Part shown: positions 47,426 through 55,690 of the stretch, one piece after another
Layout of the letters: every line of letters starts with the position of its first letter
Numbering within the stretch: the first letter of the stretch is position 1
Origin: Pseudogemmobacter faecipullorum
GTDB lineage: Bacteria > Pseudomonadota > Alphaproteobacteria > Rhodobacterales > Rhodobacteraceae
Length of the DNA: 64,000 nucleotides
Assembly: GCF_020539525.1 (NCBI RefSeq)
Contig: NZ_JACDXX010000001.1
Location: 330,884-394,883 of the forward strand
Reading direction: 5' to 3'
Translations under genes and position numbers: made by a program
The notes under the pieces: generated by a model
What the model was told of the DNA's origin: nothing
What the model saw: only the letters and a program-made list of their open reading frames with translations
Databases searched by the model: none

Positions 47426-48756
47426 CAGCCAGCCTCCACCCTGTCGGGAACGCGCTCTGCCGCGCGCCCATGTATCTCGCGGGCCAGCGCCTGGAGCGAT
47501 TTCCGGAATGCATTGCCAGGTGCCTGGCGATGCAGCACCAGCCCGGCATTGCCCGCCAGCGCCACCTCCTCGCCGCCCTCAGGCAGCTGGTGAAAGAACG
47601 CCGCGCCATTGGCCTTTTCGAATTCGGCCAGAGCTGCTTTCGCCAGGGGACTGCGCCGCGCAGCAGAGCGGTTCAGCAAAAACAGCAGCTTGCTAAGCGG
47701 CAGGTTTTCCGAGCGCATCAGTCCGCGCAGCCTGGCCATATTCTGCGAGCAGCGCACATCGAGCGTGCAGATCGCAAGGATCACACTGGCTTCGATGAAA
47801 GCCGCCTCGCTCCAGTCCAGGATCTGATGCGGCAGATCAACCACCACCAGATCCGCCTTTTCGCGGGCCAGTCCGATGATGCGGTGCAGCTGGGGCGCTG
47901 AGATCCCATCGACCGGCAAAATCTCTCCCGGGCCGGGGAAGATCTGCAGGTTGGGCGCCAGTGGCTGCAGGCACATGCCAAAAGCATCCCCGTCCAGGGT
48001 CTCGATGCTGCGATAGGCATCGATCACCCGGGTGCTGGTCGCGAGGCTGGTATAGGTCGAGACATTGCCAAACTGCAGATTGAGATCGAGCAGGCAGACC
48101 CGGCGCTTCGGATCCGCCAGCGCCAGCTCGGCCGCCAGATTCACCGCCACCGTGGTCCCCCCCACCCCACCGGCCGCAGGCAGAACCATGATGGTGCTGA
48201 GCCCCGCCGGCAGGTCCGGAACAGCTGGCTCGGGAGGGGCGGCCAACGCATGGCTGGCAGCGGCAGCAGATTTCCGGCGCATTGTCAGCTGCTTCCAGCG
48301 CGGCAGCGCCCTGGCGACAGCCTCCAGCTCTGCGGCCAGCTCGGCTTCCGCAACGGTTTCAGGGCCGGGCTCGGGCTCAGCCGCATCGCTGAAGGGCGGG
48401 CCGCGCAGAATTTTCACCCGCGCCAGGACTTCCGGGGCAAGGCGCAGCCGCGCCTTTGCCGGCAGCAGCACCAGCACCGTCGATGAGCGCCGCAAAGCCT
48501 CGCCGATCAGTGCTTCCAGCAGGCGCGGGCTGGCATTGCCCGAGCTGTTCGGCACCAGAATCACCTGGTCGAAACGCTCGGCACTATGGCGGCTGAGGTA
48601 ATCCATGGCCTCAGCCATCGAAAGATCGGTGCGACGGCAGCCCGCTGGCATACGGGCAAACCAGGCGGCAAACAGCAAAACAGCATCGAGCCCGTCACAG
48701 ACCGAGCAGAGCCGCAGCGGCTGAGCCGCAGCGCCAGAGGGCGGATCGTTCAGCAT
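47425..48756 (-). CDS. tadZ: TadZ/CpaE pilus localisation ATPase
   Basis: The 443-residue MinD/ParA-like protein is needed for polar or focal pilus assembly. The N-terminal ~110 residues resemble a receiver without clear phosphoacceptor, as in CpaE. The deviant Walker A is PAAGGVGGTTVAVNLA (~194-202), in which the signature lysine of KGG is not conserved, typical of TadZ. Switch-like motifs CLLDLNLQFGNVSTY and LVVVDLPH follow. The start overlaps cpaB by seven bases. Confidence 0.88.
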   Translation of the reverse strand: MLNDPPSGAAAQPLRLCSVCDGLDAVLLFAAWFARMPAGCRRTDLSMAEAMDYLSRHSAERFDQVILVPNSSGNASPRLLEALIGEALRRSSTVLVLLPAKARLRLAPEVLARVKILRGPPFSDAAEPEPGPETVAEAELAAELEAVARALPRWKQLTMRRKSAAAASHALAAPPEPAVPDLPAGLSTIMVLPAAGGVGGTTVAVNLAAELALADPKRRVCLLDLNLQFGNVSTYTSLATSTRVIDAYRSIETLDGDAFGMCLQPLAPNLQIFPGPGEILPVDGISAPQLHRIIGLAREKADLVVVDLPHQILDWSEAAFIEASVILAICTLDVRCSQNMARLRGLMRSENLPLSKLLFLLNRSAARRSPLAKAALAEFEKANGAAFFHQLPEGGEEVALAGNAGLVLHRQAPGNAFRKSLQALAREIHGRAAERVPDRVEAG

Positions 48757-49730
48757 GGCACCTCAGCGATCGTGCGGGCCCCGCCCCGGATCACTGCCGT
48801 CGGGCAGGTCTCACGCTGTTCCGGCGCGCCGGTCAGGCGGCCCACCAGCGAGGCGGGCGGTGCCGCCCCGGCACTGTCACCGTCGCGATAGGTCAGCGGC
48901 AGGCTTTGCAGCTCGGTCGGGCCAATCAGCGCCAGCTCAGACCGGGTGCTGCGCGAACCATCCGACAGCAGAATATCAAAACTGCCGCTCTGGCTGGCCA
49001 CAAGCATCTGTGCCGCCTGTTCAATGGTCCCCTCAAGCAGGAAACGGCGCGGTGAAGTTTCCGGCGGGACCGCCACCAGCGGCATCTGCCGCAACCGCAG
49101 GCCCGAGGCCAGCAGCCTCGTCTCGGTCTTGCCGCCGCCGATCGGCTGGGTCCAGAACAGATCGACAAAGCTGCCCTCGCGCAGTCCCGAGCCGAAATCC
49201 TTATCATTGCGCAGGCTGAGGGCAAAGATGCGACCATTGGCCGCCGGCAAAAGCGCCCCATTGCCCTGTCGCGAGGCCACGCCCAGTTCGGCATCGAACA
49301 GGAAACTGCCCTGTTTCAGCGGCGAAAGCGCCACGAGATGGCCCGCAGGCGGTGCGGGGGCACCGTCAATTGCGGTATTGTCTGCTGCGGCTTCGGCCAG
49401 AGGCACAGCTGCTTCGGGCGTGGTTGCTGCGGCTTCAGCAGGGGCCGGTTCCGGCTCAGGCCCGGGCGGTGGCAGCTCGCGCAGAACATTGGGCGGCAGA
49501 TAGGCCAGCGGGATCTCGACAATCATAAAATCGGCCGGGCCGAGGATTTCGCCCGCCGCCATATCCCGGACCGGAACCGGGATCGGGGCGGTTTCACCAA
49601 AGGCGCGCAGACTGACCCTGGCCGAAGCCAGCTCGGCCTCAAGCGCGCGTGTATAGTGAAATGTGCCAAAGGCACCGGCGAGGGCCAGTGCGATTCCCAG
49701 AAGGATCAGGGCAAAAATTTTAGTCCGCAT
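48750..49730 (-). CDS. cpaB: CpaB/RcpC pilus assembly protein
   Basis: The 326-residue protein has an N-terminal membrane anchor (IFALILLGIALALAGAFGTFHYTRALEAELA) and an SAF domain (PIPVPVRDMAAGEILGPADFMIV), followed by a proline/alanine-rich linker and a beta-rich region (LLEGTIEQAAQMLVASQSGSFDILLSDG). This matches CpaB/RcpC, a periplasmic partner of the secretin. It is preceded by a small pilin-like gene and followed by tadZ. Confidence 0.9.
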   Translation of the reverse strand: MRTKIFALILLGIALALAGAFGTFHYTRALEAELASARVSLRAFGETAPIPVPVRDMAAGEILGPADFMIVEIPLAYLPPNVLRELPPPGPEPEPAPAEAAATTPEAAVPLAEAAADNTAIDGAPAPPAGHLVALSPLKQGSFLFDAELGVASRQGNGALLPAANGRIFALSLRNDKDFGSGLREGSFVDLFWTQPIGGGKTETRLLASGLRLRQMPLVAVPPETSPRRFLLEGTIEQAAQMLVASQSGSFDILLSDGSRSTRSELALIGPTELQSLPLTYRDGDSAGAAPPASLVGRLTGAPEQRETCPTAVIRGGARTIAEVPC

Positions 49731-49768
49731 TAATATGGCTACCTGCCGCTATCTCGGTTTCGTCTGCA

Positions 49769-49963
49769 TCACCCCTCGCGGCCGACCCGTTCCACCGCAG
49801 CGCTGATCACGCGCTCCATCCTGGCGTTCACGGCGCCCGCCAGTCCCGAATGGACCAGCATCCAGACTGAGCTCGCCCCAAGGATCGCGACCATCGCCAC
49901 GACCATCCAGTCAACCTTTCCGCCTGTCTTCTCGTTCGTGTCTTTTTCCGGAATTCTGTCCAT
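49769..49963 (-). CDS. Candidate Flp-like pilin or pilin-like protein (non-canonical site)
   Basis: The 64-residue protein has a hydrophilic leader, MDRIPEKDTNEKTGGKVDW, followed by a hydrophobic segment MVVAMVAILGASSVWMLVHSGLAG and an amphipathic tail. The VDW-then-hydrophobic pattern matches alphaproteobacterial Flp pilins. However, the spacing is unusual: cleavage after Gly14 puts Asp at +4, and placing Asp at +5 makes the -1 residue Thr. The ATG at 49963 follows GAGGAGG. It sits between tadD and cpaB, where flp genes often lie. It could instead be a membrane adaptor. Confidence 0.5.
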   Translation of the reverse strand: MDRIPEKDTNEKTGGKVDWMVVAMVAILGASSVWMLVHSGLAGAVNARMERVISAAVERVGREG

Positions 49964-50082
49964 CACAGAGCCTCCTCTTCTGACCTCCACCGATCAGACT
50001 GCTTGAAAAATATGGAACGGAACCGTTTTCTCCGAAACTGAGGGAAAAGAGTCAAATCGTTGAAAATGCCGATAAATCGGCA

Positions 50083-50862
50083 TCACTGAAAGATCATATA
50101 CCCCACTGGTTTTCCCGCGAGATAGTTTTGCCGCGCCGCCTCGTAATGGCGCAGGCTCGCATTGATTTCCGCCTCAGACATCAGCCCTGTCAGCATGGCC
50201 CTCGCATCACGCACCCGGCCATCAAGCGCATAGGCGATGGCCAGATTGGCCCGCACGGTCTCGCCATTGGCAGGATCGCGCAGCAGCTCTTCCATCAGGC
50301 GGGTTCCCTCGCCGATCTGGCGCCCCAGCACCTGCGACAGCGCATAATTGCTCAGCAGCGGGAAATTGGTCGGATAGAATTTCAGCGCTTCGCGATAGAC
50401 CTCATGCGCTTCGGCATGGCGCGACAGATAGTCCAGCGAGACCCCTTTGCCGGTGAAGGCAGCGAGGTTTCTGCGGTCGAGCCGCAGCGCGTCACTGAAA
50501 TGATCAATCGCTTCTTTGGGATGCATTTCCAGCAGGGCCAGATTGCCCAGCTGATTGTAAACCTCGGGGTTGCGCCGGTCCAGATCACGCGCCCGGGCCA
50601 GGGCATTGCCCGCGCGGCTATACTGACCGAGGGCTGCATAGGATTTCCCAAGGCCGATCAGCGCCTCAACCGAGCGGCTGTCGCGGGCAGCCGCCAGCTC
50701 ATAAAGCCGTGCGGCCTCCTCGTAATCGCCGATCGACCAGGCCGCCTCTGCAACCTGCTCTGTCTCAGCCGGGGCCTTTGTCGCGGCCCCAGGCATCACA
50801 CAGCCTGACATCAGCATCGTCAGCGTAAAAAGGACTGCCGATCCGACAAAACGCGACCCCAT
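50083..50862 (-). CDS. tadD: TadD-like TPR lipoprotein
   Basis: The ~259-residue protein has a lipoprotein signal (FVGSAVLFTLTMLMSGCVMPG, lipobox MSGC) followed by at least four TPR repeats (AARLYELAAARDSRSVEALIGLGKSYAALGQ, DRRNPEVYNQLGNLALLE). TadD-type proteins support secretin assembly in Tad systems. I chose ATG 50862 with GAGGG six bases upstream, over the TTG at 50874. It opens the minus-strand Tad block, divergent from the Bap-prefix gene. Confidence 0.8.
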   Translation of the reverse strand: MGSRFVGSAVLFTLTMLMSGCVMPGAATKAPAETEQVAEAAWSIGDYEEAARLYELAAARDSRSVEALIGLGKSYAALGQYSRAGNALARARDLDRRNPEVYNQLGNLALLEMHPKEAIDHFSDALRLDRRNLAAFTGKGVSLDYLSRHAEAHEVYREALKFYPTNFPLLSNYALSQVLGRQIGEGTRLMEELLRDPANGETVRANLAIAYALDGRVRDARAMLTGLMSEAEINASLRHYEAARQNYLAGKPVGYMIFQ

Positions 50863-51307
50863 GGAAACCCTCAAAGGTTGTATCAGGGATTAAGCCTAAC
50901 TGCTCGCTCGCCTCAGGTCCACTCGCCCCCTGAAAAAACAATTGCAATTCCCGGTGGAACAATTACATACTAAAGATAGATCATACACACTTTGGATCCC
51001 ATTCCGCAGAGATGCTTCCGACAGGGAAACTGAGAGGGCGAGGGGTTCAGCGAGCCTGGTGCGGTAGCGAGTTCGATCAGTAGAGGTCCCGGGGAGGCAG
51101 GCGGAGGTTTTTCGTCAGATGTTCACCCTGTGGCAGCTCCGGCTTGCTGCTCCGGGCCTCAGCCTGATGGTTGTTGAAACTGCTTTTTTTGCGAAACTTC
51201 TGCTCGCCTCCGGCAAGCCCCGGGGGACAGAAATACACGATATGCCATTGCAGGAATCGGGCGTCTGACCTATGCCGGAAGTGATTTTGGCCATGGAGAC
51301 TGCCCTG
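50863..51307. other. Divergent promoter region of the Tad and type I blocks
   Basis: No gene is supported in this ~445-base stretch. It holds two copies of the ACTTTAG-type motif (50964-50999) and is A/T-richer near 50930-51000. The plus-strand leader to the Bap-prefix gene is about 310 bases long. Confidence 0.5.
50964..50999. promoter_or_regulatory. Double ACTTTAG-type motif between tadD and the Bap-prefix gene
   Basis: On the plus strand TCATACACACTTTGGA (50981-50996) matches TCATACATACTTTAGGA (63913-63929) except at a few bases. On the minus strand, ATCTTTAGTATGT (from 50964-50978) carries the CTTTAG core and faces tadD about 100 bases away. The site may serve both directions. Confidence 0.5.
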
Positions 51308-52243
51308 ATGATCGAGATTTTTACGACGGTCGCCGGCGATAGCAACAGCACGGCCCGTGTCTTCTCGAATGACATCAGAATTGGCAAACCCTCTGACGTC
51401 CATTTCGGCAGCGGTGCCGCCGGAATCGCCTTTTACGAGAAATCCGGCGCGGACCTGAAGGTGACGCTGCTCGATGGCCAGGAGGTGATGATCCGGGACT
51501 TCTTCGTCATCGGCGAGGCTGGCCAGTACAGCCGCCTGCGCGATGGTGGCGCCTCGGGCGATATTGAAGTGACCGGCCTGATCGCACCCGAACCCTATGT
51601 CCCGCCGGGGGTGACCCAGACCGCGACCACTGACAGCGTGCTGCCCGAGGCAGACAGTGTCTCAACCGGCGCGCTGAGCGATCCCGAAGCCCTGCCTGCC
51701 CCTGCGGCCGCAGCCGCGGCCGGTGATGGCGGCGGCGCGGCCCCGGCCAGCACTGTCCCCCAGGGTGCCGCCAGCAGCGCCGCCAATACCTTTGGTGGCA
51801 TCAGCTTTGACCAGATCGCATTCGGCCTGTCGATGCTGCCTGCCGCTGGTCTGATCCTGCGCTCGGACAAGCACGACGAGGTGCCACCGGCCGGCACGCT
51901 TCATCTGCCAGGCCCTGCAGCCGGTGATGACATAGCGGCAGACGGCGATGCAGCTGCAGGCCCGGGGGCAGGTGCTGATGCCGACACCAGTGCAGACAGC
52001 GGTGCTGGCACTGACGCTGAAGGCGATCATGCTGCAGCGGCGGGTGACGCCCCGATGGCCGCCGATCTTGCAGCGCTGATCCAGAGCATCGTCTCGGGCG
52101 ACAGTGCCGGCAGCGCCATGGATGATCAGCCCGTCACCCTGTTCGGTGCTGATTTTGCCGGGACCGAAAGCCCCTCTTTTGGCGGCGCCGACCCGCTGCA
52201 TGCACTGTTTGACCCGATGCATTTCATCTCAATCGAAGGCTGA
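51308..52243 (+). CDS. Bap-prefix-domain protein without adhesin repeats (candidate type I substrate)
   Basis: In this ~311-residue protein residues ~1-85 resemble the BapA/Bap/LapF prefix-like domain found at the N-terminus of giant biofilm adhesins (IRIGKPSDVHFGSGAAG, ADLKVTLLDGQEVMIRDFFV). After a Pro/Ala-rich linker come a hydrophobic segment (FDQIAFGLSMLPAAGLILR) and an Asp/Ala-rich region. There are no Ig-like repeats, no RTX repeats and no cysteine. I chose the ATG at 51308 with GGAGA eight bases upstream over ATGs at 51272 and 51293. It leads a type I secretion operon, so it may be its substrate or an anchoring part. Confidence 0.6.
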   Translation: MIEIFTTVAGDSNSTARVFSNDIRIGKPSDVHFGSGAAGIAFYEKSGADLKVTLLDGQEVMIRDFFVIGEAGQYSRLRDGGASGDIEVTGLIAPEPYVPPGVTQTATTDSVLPEADSVSTGALSDPEALPAPAAAAAAGDGGGAAPASTVPQGAASSAANTFGGISFDQIAFGLSMLPAAGLILRSDKHDEVPPAGTLHLPGPAAGDDIAADGDAAAGPGAGADADTSADSGAGTDAEGDHAAAAGDAPMAADLAALIQSIVSGDSAGSAMDDQPVTLFGADFAGTESPSFGGADPLHALFDPMHFISIEG

Positions 52244-52258
52244 GGGTCGGCGGCAGAA

Positions 52259-53515
52259 ATGGCACTTTTCCGGCCCCTTTCCAGCGCGTCACGCGGTGCG
52301 GCCCTTGCTGTGGTCTTTGCCTGCAGCACGGCCCTGCCCCTCGCAGCACAGTCGCTTAAAGAGGCGGTCCGCATCGGCACTGAACGGGACCCGACGGTCG
52401 AGGCGCTGCAGCGCGCGGTCGGGCGTGAAACCACCAATATCGAGATCGCCCGCGACGGCAAACGCCCGCAGCTCAGCATCTCCGGCGCGACCAGCACCAC
52501 CGATGAGGATCCGGCTCTGACCGTGACCATCCGGCAGGTGCTGCTCGACTGGGGCCAGGTCAAAAGCAAGATCGCGGCCGCTTCACATGCCCGGGTGAAA
52601 GTCGTCGCCCAGCTGAAAATGGCAGTCGAGGATCTGACCCTCGAGATTTCCGAGCTCTATCTCGAGCTGGAAACGCTGCAGATGAAAATCGCTAAAACCA
52701 GCGATTACATTGCCTTCGCCGAACGGATCGAGGGCCATTCGCGGGCCAGGGTCAGCGCCGGCCTGTCCGACAGTGCCGAGATTGCCCGCGCCCGGCTGGA
52801 GATTGCCCGCGCCGAAGAGCGGATGACCCAGCTGCTCGCCGATCAGTCGATCACCTCCTCGCAGATCGAATTTCTGATCGGCCAGAGCCTGAACAGCCCC
52901 GGCACCCCGCCGAACCTTGCCTTCACCGAGCGCTTCGCCTCCAGCTCCAGCGTGATCTCGGCGATTGTGATCGCCCCGGCCTATGTTGAGGCCAAAGCCG
53001 ATCTCGATATCACCACCGAGGGGATCAAGGTCGCCAGAGCCGCGAATAAGCCTAAAATCATGCTTCAGGCCCAGGGCCGCCAGGATCTGACCGGCGGACG
53101 CGGGCGCAGCGGCGCCATCGGCATTACGGCCGGGGTTGATCTGAATGCCACCGGCTTTTCCGGCCGCGCCGTTCTGGCCGCCGAACAGGATCGCGACGCC
53201 GCTGAATCGCGGCTGAAGGCGGTCGAGCGCGACCTGCAAAACAGCGTGCGTGTCTATGTCGAGCAGATCGGGGTGCTGCGCTCGAACGAGACCTCGCAGC
53301 GCAAGCAGCTGGACCAGGCCCGCGAGGTGCTCGATGCCTATGAACAGCAGTTCGTGGCTGGCCGGCGCGAGCTGATCGACCTGCTGACCACGGGTCGCGA
53401 CCATTATGAAACCGAAATTGACCAGATTGAGACATACAAAGAACGCAAACATACCGAATATGCTGCTGCGCATTCTGTTGGTATGTTAGGCTCCCTTTTG
53501 TTTGGGTCCCGCTGA
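52259..53515 (+). CDS. TolC-like outer-membrane efflux protein of the type I system
   Basis: The 418-residue protein has a signal peptide (ALAVVFACSTALPLAAQ) and two OEP-type repeats rich in coiled coil (LKEAVRIGTERDPTVEALQRAVG, LYLELETLQMKIAKT, and later VEAKADLDITTEGIKVARAANKP). TolC/LapE relatives form the trimeric exit duct. It lies 16 bases after the Bap-prefix gene and 37 bases before the ABC transporter, consistent with one operon. Confidence 0.87.
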   Translation: MALFRPLSSASRGAALAVVFACSTALPLAAQSLKEAVRIGTERDPTVEALQRAVGRETTNIEIARDGKRPQLSISGATSTTDEDPALTVTIRQVLLDWGQVKSKIAAASHARVKVVAQLKMAVEDLTLEISELYLELETLQMKIAKTSDYIAFAERIEGHSRARVSAGLSDSAEIARARLEIARAEERMTQLLADQSITSSQIEFLIGQSLNSPGTPPNLAFTERFASSSSVISAIVIAPAYVEAKADLDITTEGIKVARAANKPKIMLQAQGRQDLTGGRGRSGAIGITAGVDLNATGFSGRAVLAAEQDRDAAESRLKAVERDLQNSVRVYVEQIGVLRSNETSQRKQLDQAREVLDAYEQQFVAGRRELIDLLTTGRDHYETEIDQIETYKERKHTEYAAAHSVGMLGSLLFGSR

Positions 53516-53551
53516 AAGAGCGGACAGCAATTCTCAACCGGGGCGTGATGT

Positions 53552-55690
53552 ATGGCTGCGACTGACAGCAGAGATTCCCTTGTTCTTGGCCTGATCGAAC
53601 TGTGCCGCGCACATGGGATCACCGCCTCCCGCGAACGGCTGAGCGATGGCCTGCCGCGCAATGCCGCCGGCGGGCTCAGCCTCAATGCCAGCGCCCGGGC
53701 GCTGCGGCGGATGAATATGAGCTGCCGGATTGCCACCGGCCCGCTCGGTTCGATCCCCCCCGAAGCCCTGCCGGTGCTGATTTTCGGCACCGAAGGTGAG
53801 GTGGCGCTGCTCGAGGCAGTCGAGGCAGATAAAGTGACCCTGGTGCTGCCCGATACCGGCGGCGGCCGGGTGCAGCAGAACCGCGCCGATGCCGAAGCCG
53901 CCTATAGCGGCACTTTCCTCGCCTCGAAGCCGGTGGATGTGGTCTCGGCCCGGCTCGGCGACAGCGATCCCGATACCCGCCACTGGATCCTTGGCCCGGT
54001 GCTGGGCAATCTGGCGATCTACCGTGATGTGTTCCTCGCCTCTTTCGTGGCCAGCCTGCTGGCGGTTTCGACGGCGATGTTCTCGATGCAGGTCTATGAC
54101 CGCGTTGTGCCGAACCAGGTCTTTGACACTTTGTGGATCCTGGCCAGCGGTGTCGGCCTGGCGATCCTGCTGGAATTTCTGCTGCGCATGATGCGCTCGC
54201 GGCTGATCGACCTCTCGGGCCGCGACCTTGATCTCACATTGTCAGCGCGGCTGTTTGAGCATGTGGCCAACCTGCGCCTTGCCCATCAGCCCCGCTCGAC
54301 CGGGGCCTTTGCCAACCAGGTGCGCGATTTCTCGACGGTGCGCGAGTTTTTCACCTCCGGCACGGTCTCGGCGATCTGCGATATTCCTTTCACCATCATC
54401 TTCATCGGTATAATCGCCTTTGTCGGCGGGCCGGTGGCCTTTGTCGTGCTGTTTGGCGCGGTGCTGATGGTGGGTCCTGGCCTGCTGATGCAGGCACGTC
54501 TGGCAAAAATGTCGCGCCAGAACACCCGCGAAAGCGCCGCGCTGAACGGCCTCCTGCTCGAGGCGGTGTCGAATCTTGAGACGGTGAAAGCGGCCCGGGC
54601 CGAAGGCCGCCTGCACCGCGCCTATGTACAGCTGACCGCAACCATGGCCGAAACCGGGGTCAAAAGCCGCGAGCTGACGACATTTCTGATGCAGATCGCC
54701 GCCTCGACCCAGCAGCTCTGCTATGGGCTGGTGGTGGTGGTCGGCGTCTATCAGATCGCTGCCGGATCGATGACCACCGGCAGCCTGATCGCCTGTACGC
54801 TGCTGACCAGCCGTACCCTTGCCCCGCTCGGCCAGGTCGCAGGCCTGCTGACCCGCTGGCAGCAGGTGCGTGCTGCGATGGAAAATCTCGATCAGATCCT
54901 GGAGCTGCCGGTAGAGCGCCCCTCGGACCGCCATTACCTGCGCGCTGAGGAGCTGAAGGGCGCCTATCAGATCGCCGATGTCACCTATGCGCATGACAAG
55001 GAAAGCGGCAATGTGGTCAATATCCGCGCGCTGACCATCCGCCCGGGCGAGCATATTGCCCTGCTGGGCGGCAATGGCGCCGGGAAATCGACCTTCCTGC
55101 GCCTGGTCGCCGGGCTGACCGATCCCGCGACCGGCTCGATCCTGATCGATAACCTGGCGCTGGCACAGATTGACCCGATCGACCGGCGGCGCCAGATCGG
55201 TTATCTGCCGCAGCAGGCCGCTTTGTTCCAGGGCACGCTGCGCGAAAACCTGCAGCTGGACCATGGGCTGCACAGCGATGAAGAGCTGCTCGAGGCGCTG
55301 GATGCGGTTGGCCTTGGCCGTCATGTGCGCAAACATGTGCGTGGTCTTGATATGCCTTTGTTCAGCAATGCCAATGTCTCGGGCGGGCAGCGCCAGGCGA
55401 TTGGCCTGGCCCGGATCATCCTGCAAGACCCCCGCGTGGTGATCCTGGATGAGCCGACCTCGGCCTTTGACCAGGCCACTGAACAGCATGTGGTGAGCTT
55501 CCTGAAAACCTGGCTGGAGGGCCGCACCGCCGTCATCGCCACCCATAAACGCGAGCTGCTGGCCCTGACCGAGCGTGCCGTGGTGCTGAAAGACGGCCAG
55601 GTCGCCCATGATGATGCGCTTGGCAAAATCATGGCGCTGGCCCGCGCGAATGCCACCGGCACCGCGCAGAATGTGAAGGCAGTCCGATGA
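53552..55690 (+). CDS. Type I secretion ABC transporter, LapB-like
   Basis: The 712-residue protein joins an N-terminal C39-like domain (~1-140, without a clear catalytic Cys-His pair), a six-helix membrane domain and an ATPase domain. Walker A is LLGGNGAGKST (~506-514), the signature is NVSGGQRQ (~609) and Walker B is VVILDEPTSA (~630). The inactive C39-like domain is typical of LapB/RTX exporters that recognise uncleaved C-terminal signals. Its stop overlaps the HlyD-like gene (ATGA). Confidence 0.93.
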   Translation: MAATDSRDSLVLGLIELCRAHGITASRERLSDGLPRNAAGGLSLNASARALRRMNMSCRIATGPLGSIPPEALPVLIFGTEGEVALLEAVEADKVTLVLPDTGGGRVQQNRADAEAAYSGTFLASKPVDVVSARLGDSDPDTRHWILGPVLGNLAIYRDVFLASFVASLLAVSTAMFSMQVYDRVVPNQVFDTLWILASGVGLAILLEFLLRMMRSRLIDLSGRDLDLTLSARLFEHVANLRLAHQPRSTGAFANQVRDFSTVREFFTSGTVSAICDIPFTIIFIGIIAFVGGPVAFVVLFGAVLMVGPGLLMQARLAKMSRQNTRESAALNGLLLEAVSNLETVKAARAEGRLHRAYVQLTATMAETGVKSRELTTFLMQIAASTQQLCYGLVVVVGVYQIAAGSMTTGSLIACTLLTSRTLAPLGQVAGLLTRWQQVRAAMENLDQILELPVERPSDRHYLRAEELKGAYQIADVTYAHDKESGNVVNIRALTIRPGEHIALLGGNGAGKSTFLRLVAGLTDPATGSILIDNLALAQIDPIDRRRQIGYLPQQAALFQGTLRENLQLDHGLHSDEELLEALDAVGLGRHVRKHVRGLDMPLFSNANVSGGQRQAIGLARIILQDPRVVILDEPTSAFDQATEQHVVSFLKTWLEGRTAVIATHKRELLALTERAVVLKDGQVAHDDALGKIMALARANATGTAQNVKAVR

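Noticed and set aside
51900..52060. Asp/Ala-rich stretch of the Bap-prefix protein as an RTX or calcium-binding region
   Set aside because: No GGxGxDxxx nonapeptide is present; the stretch is low-complexity linker.
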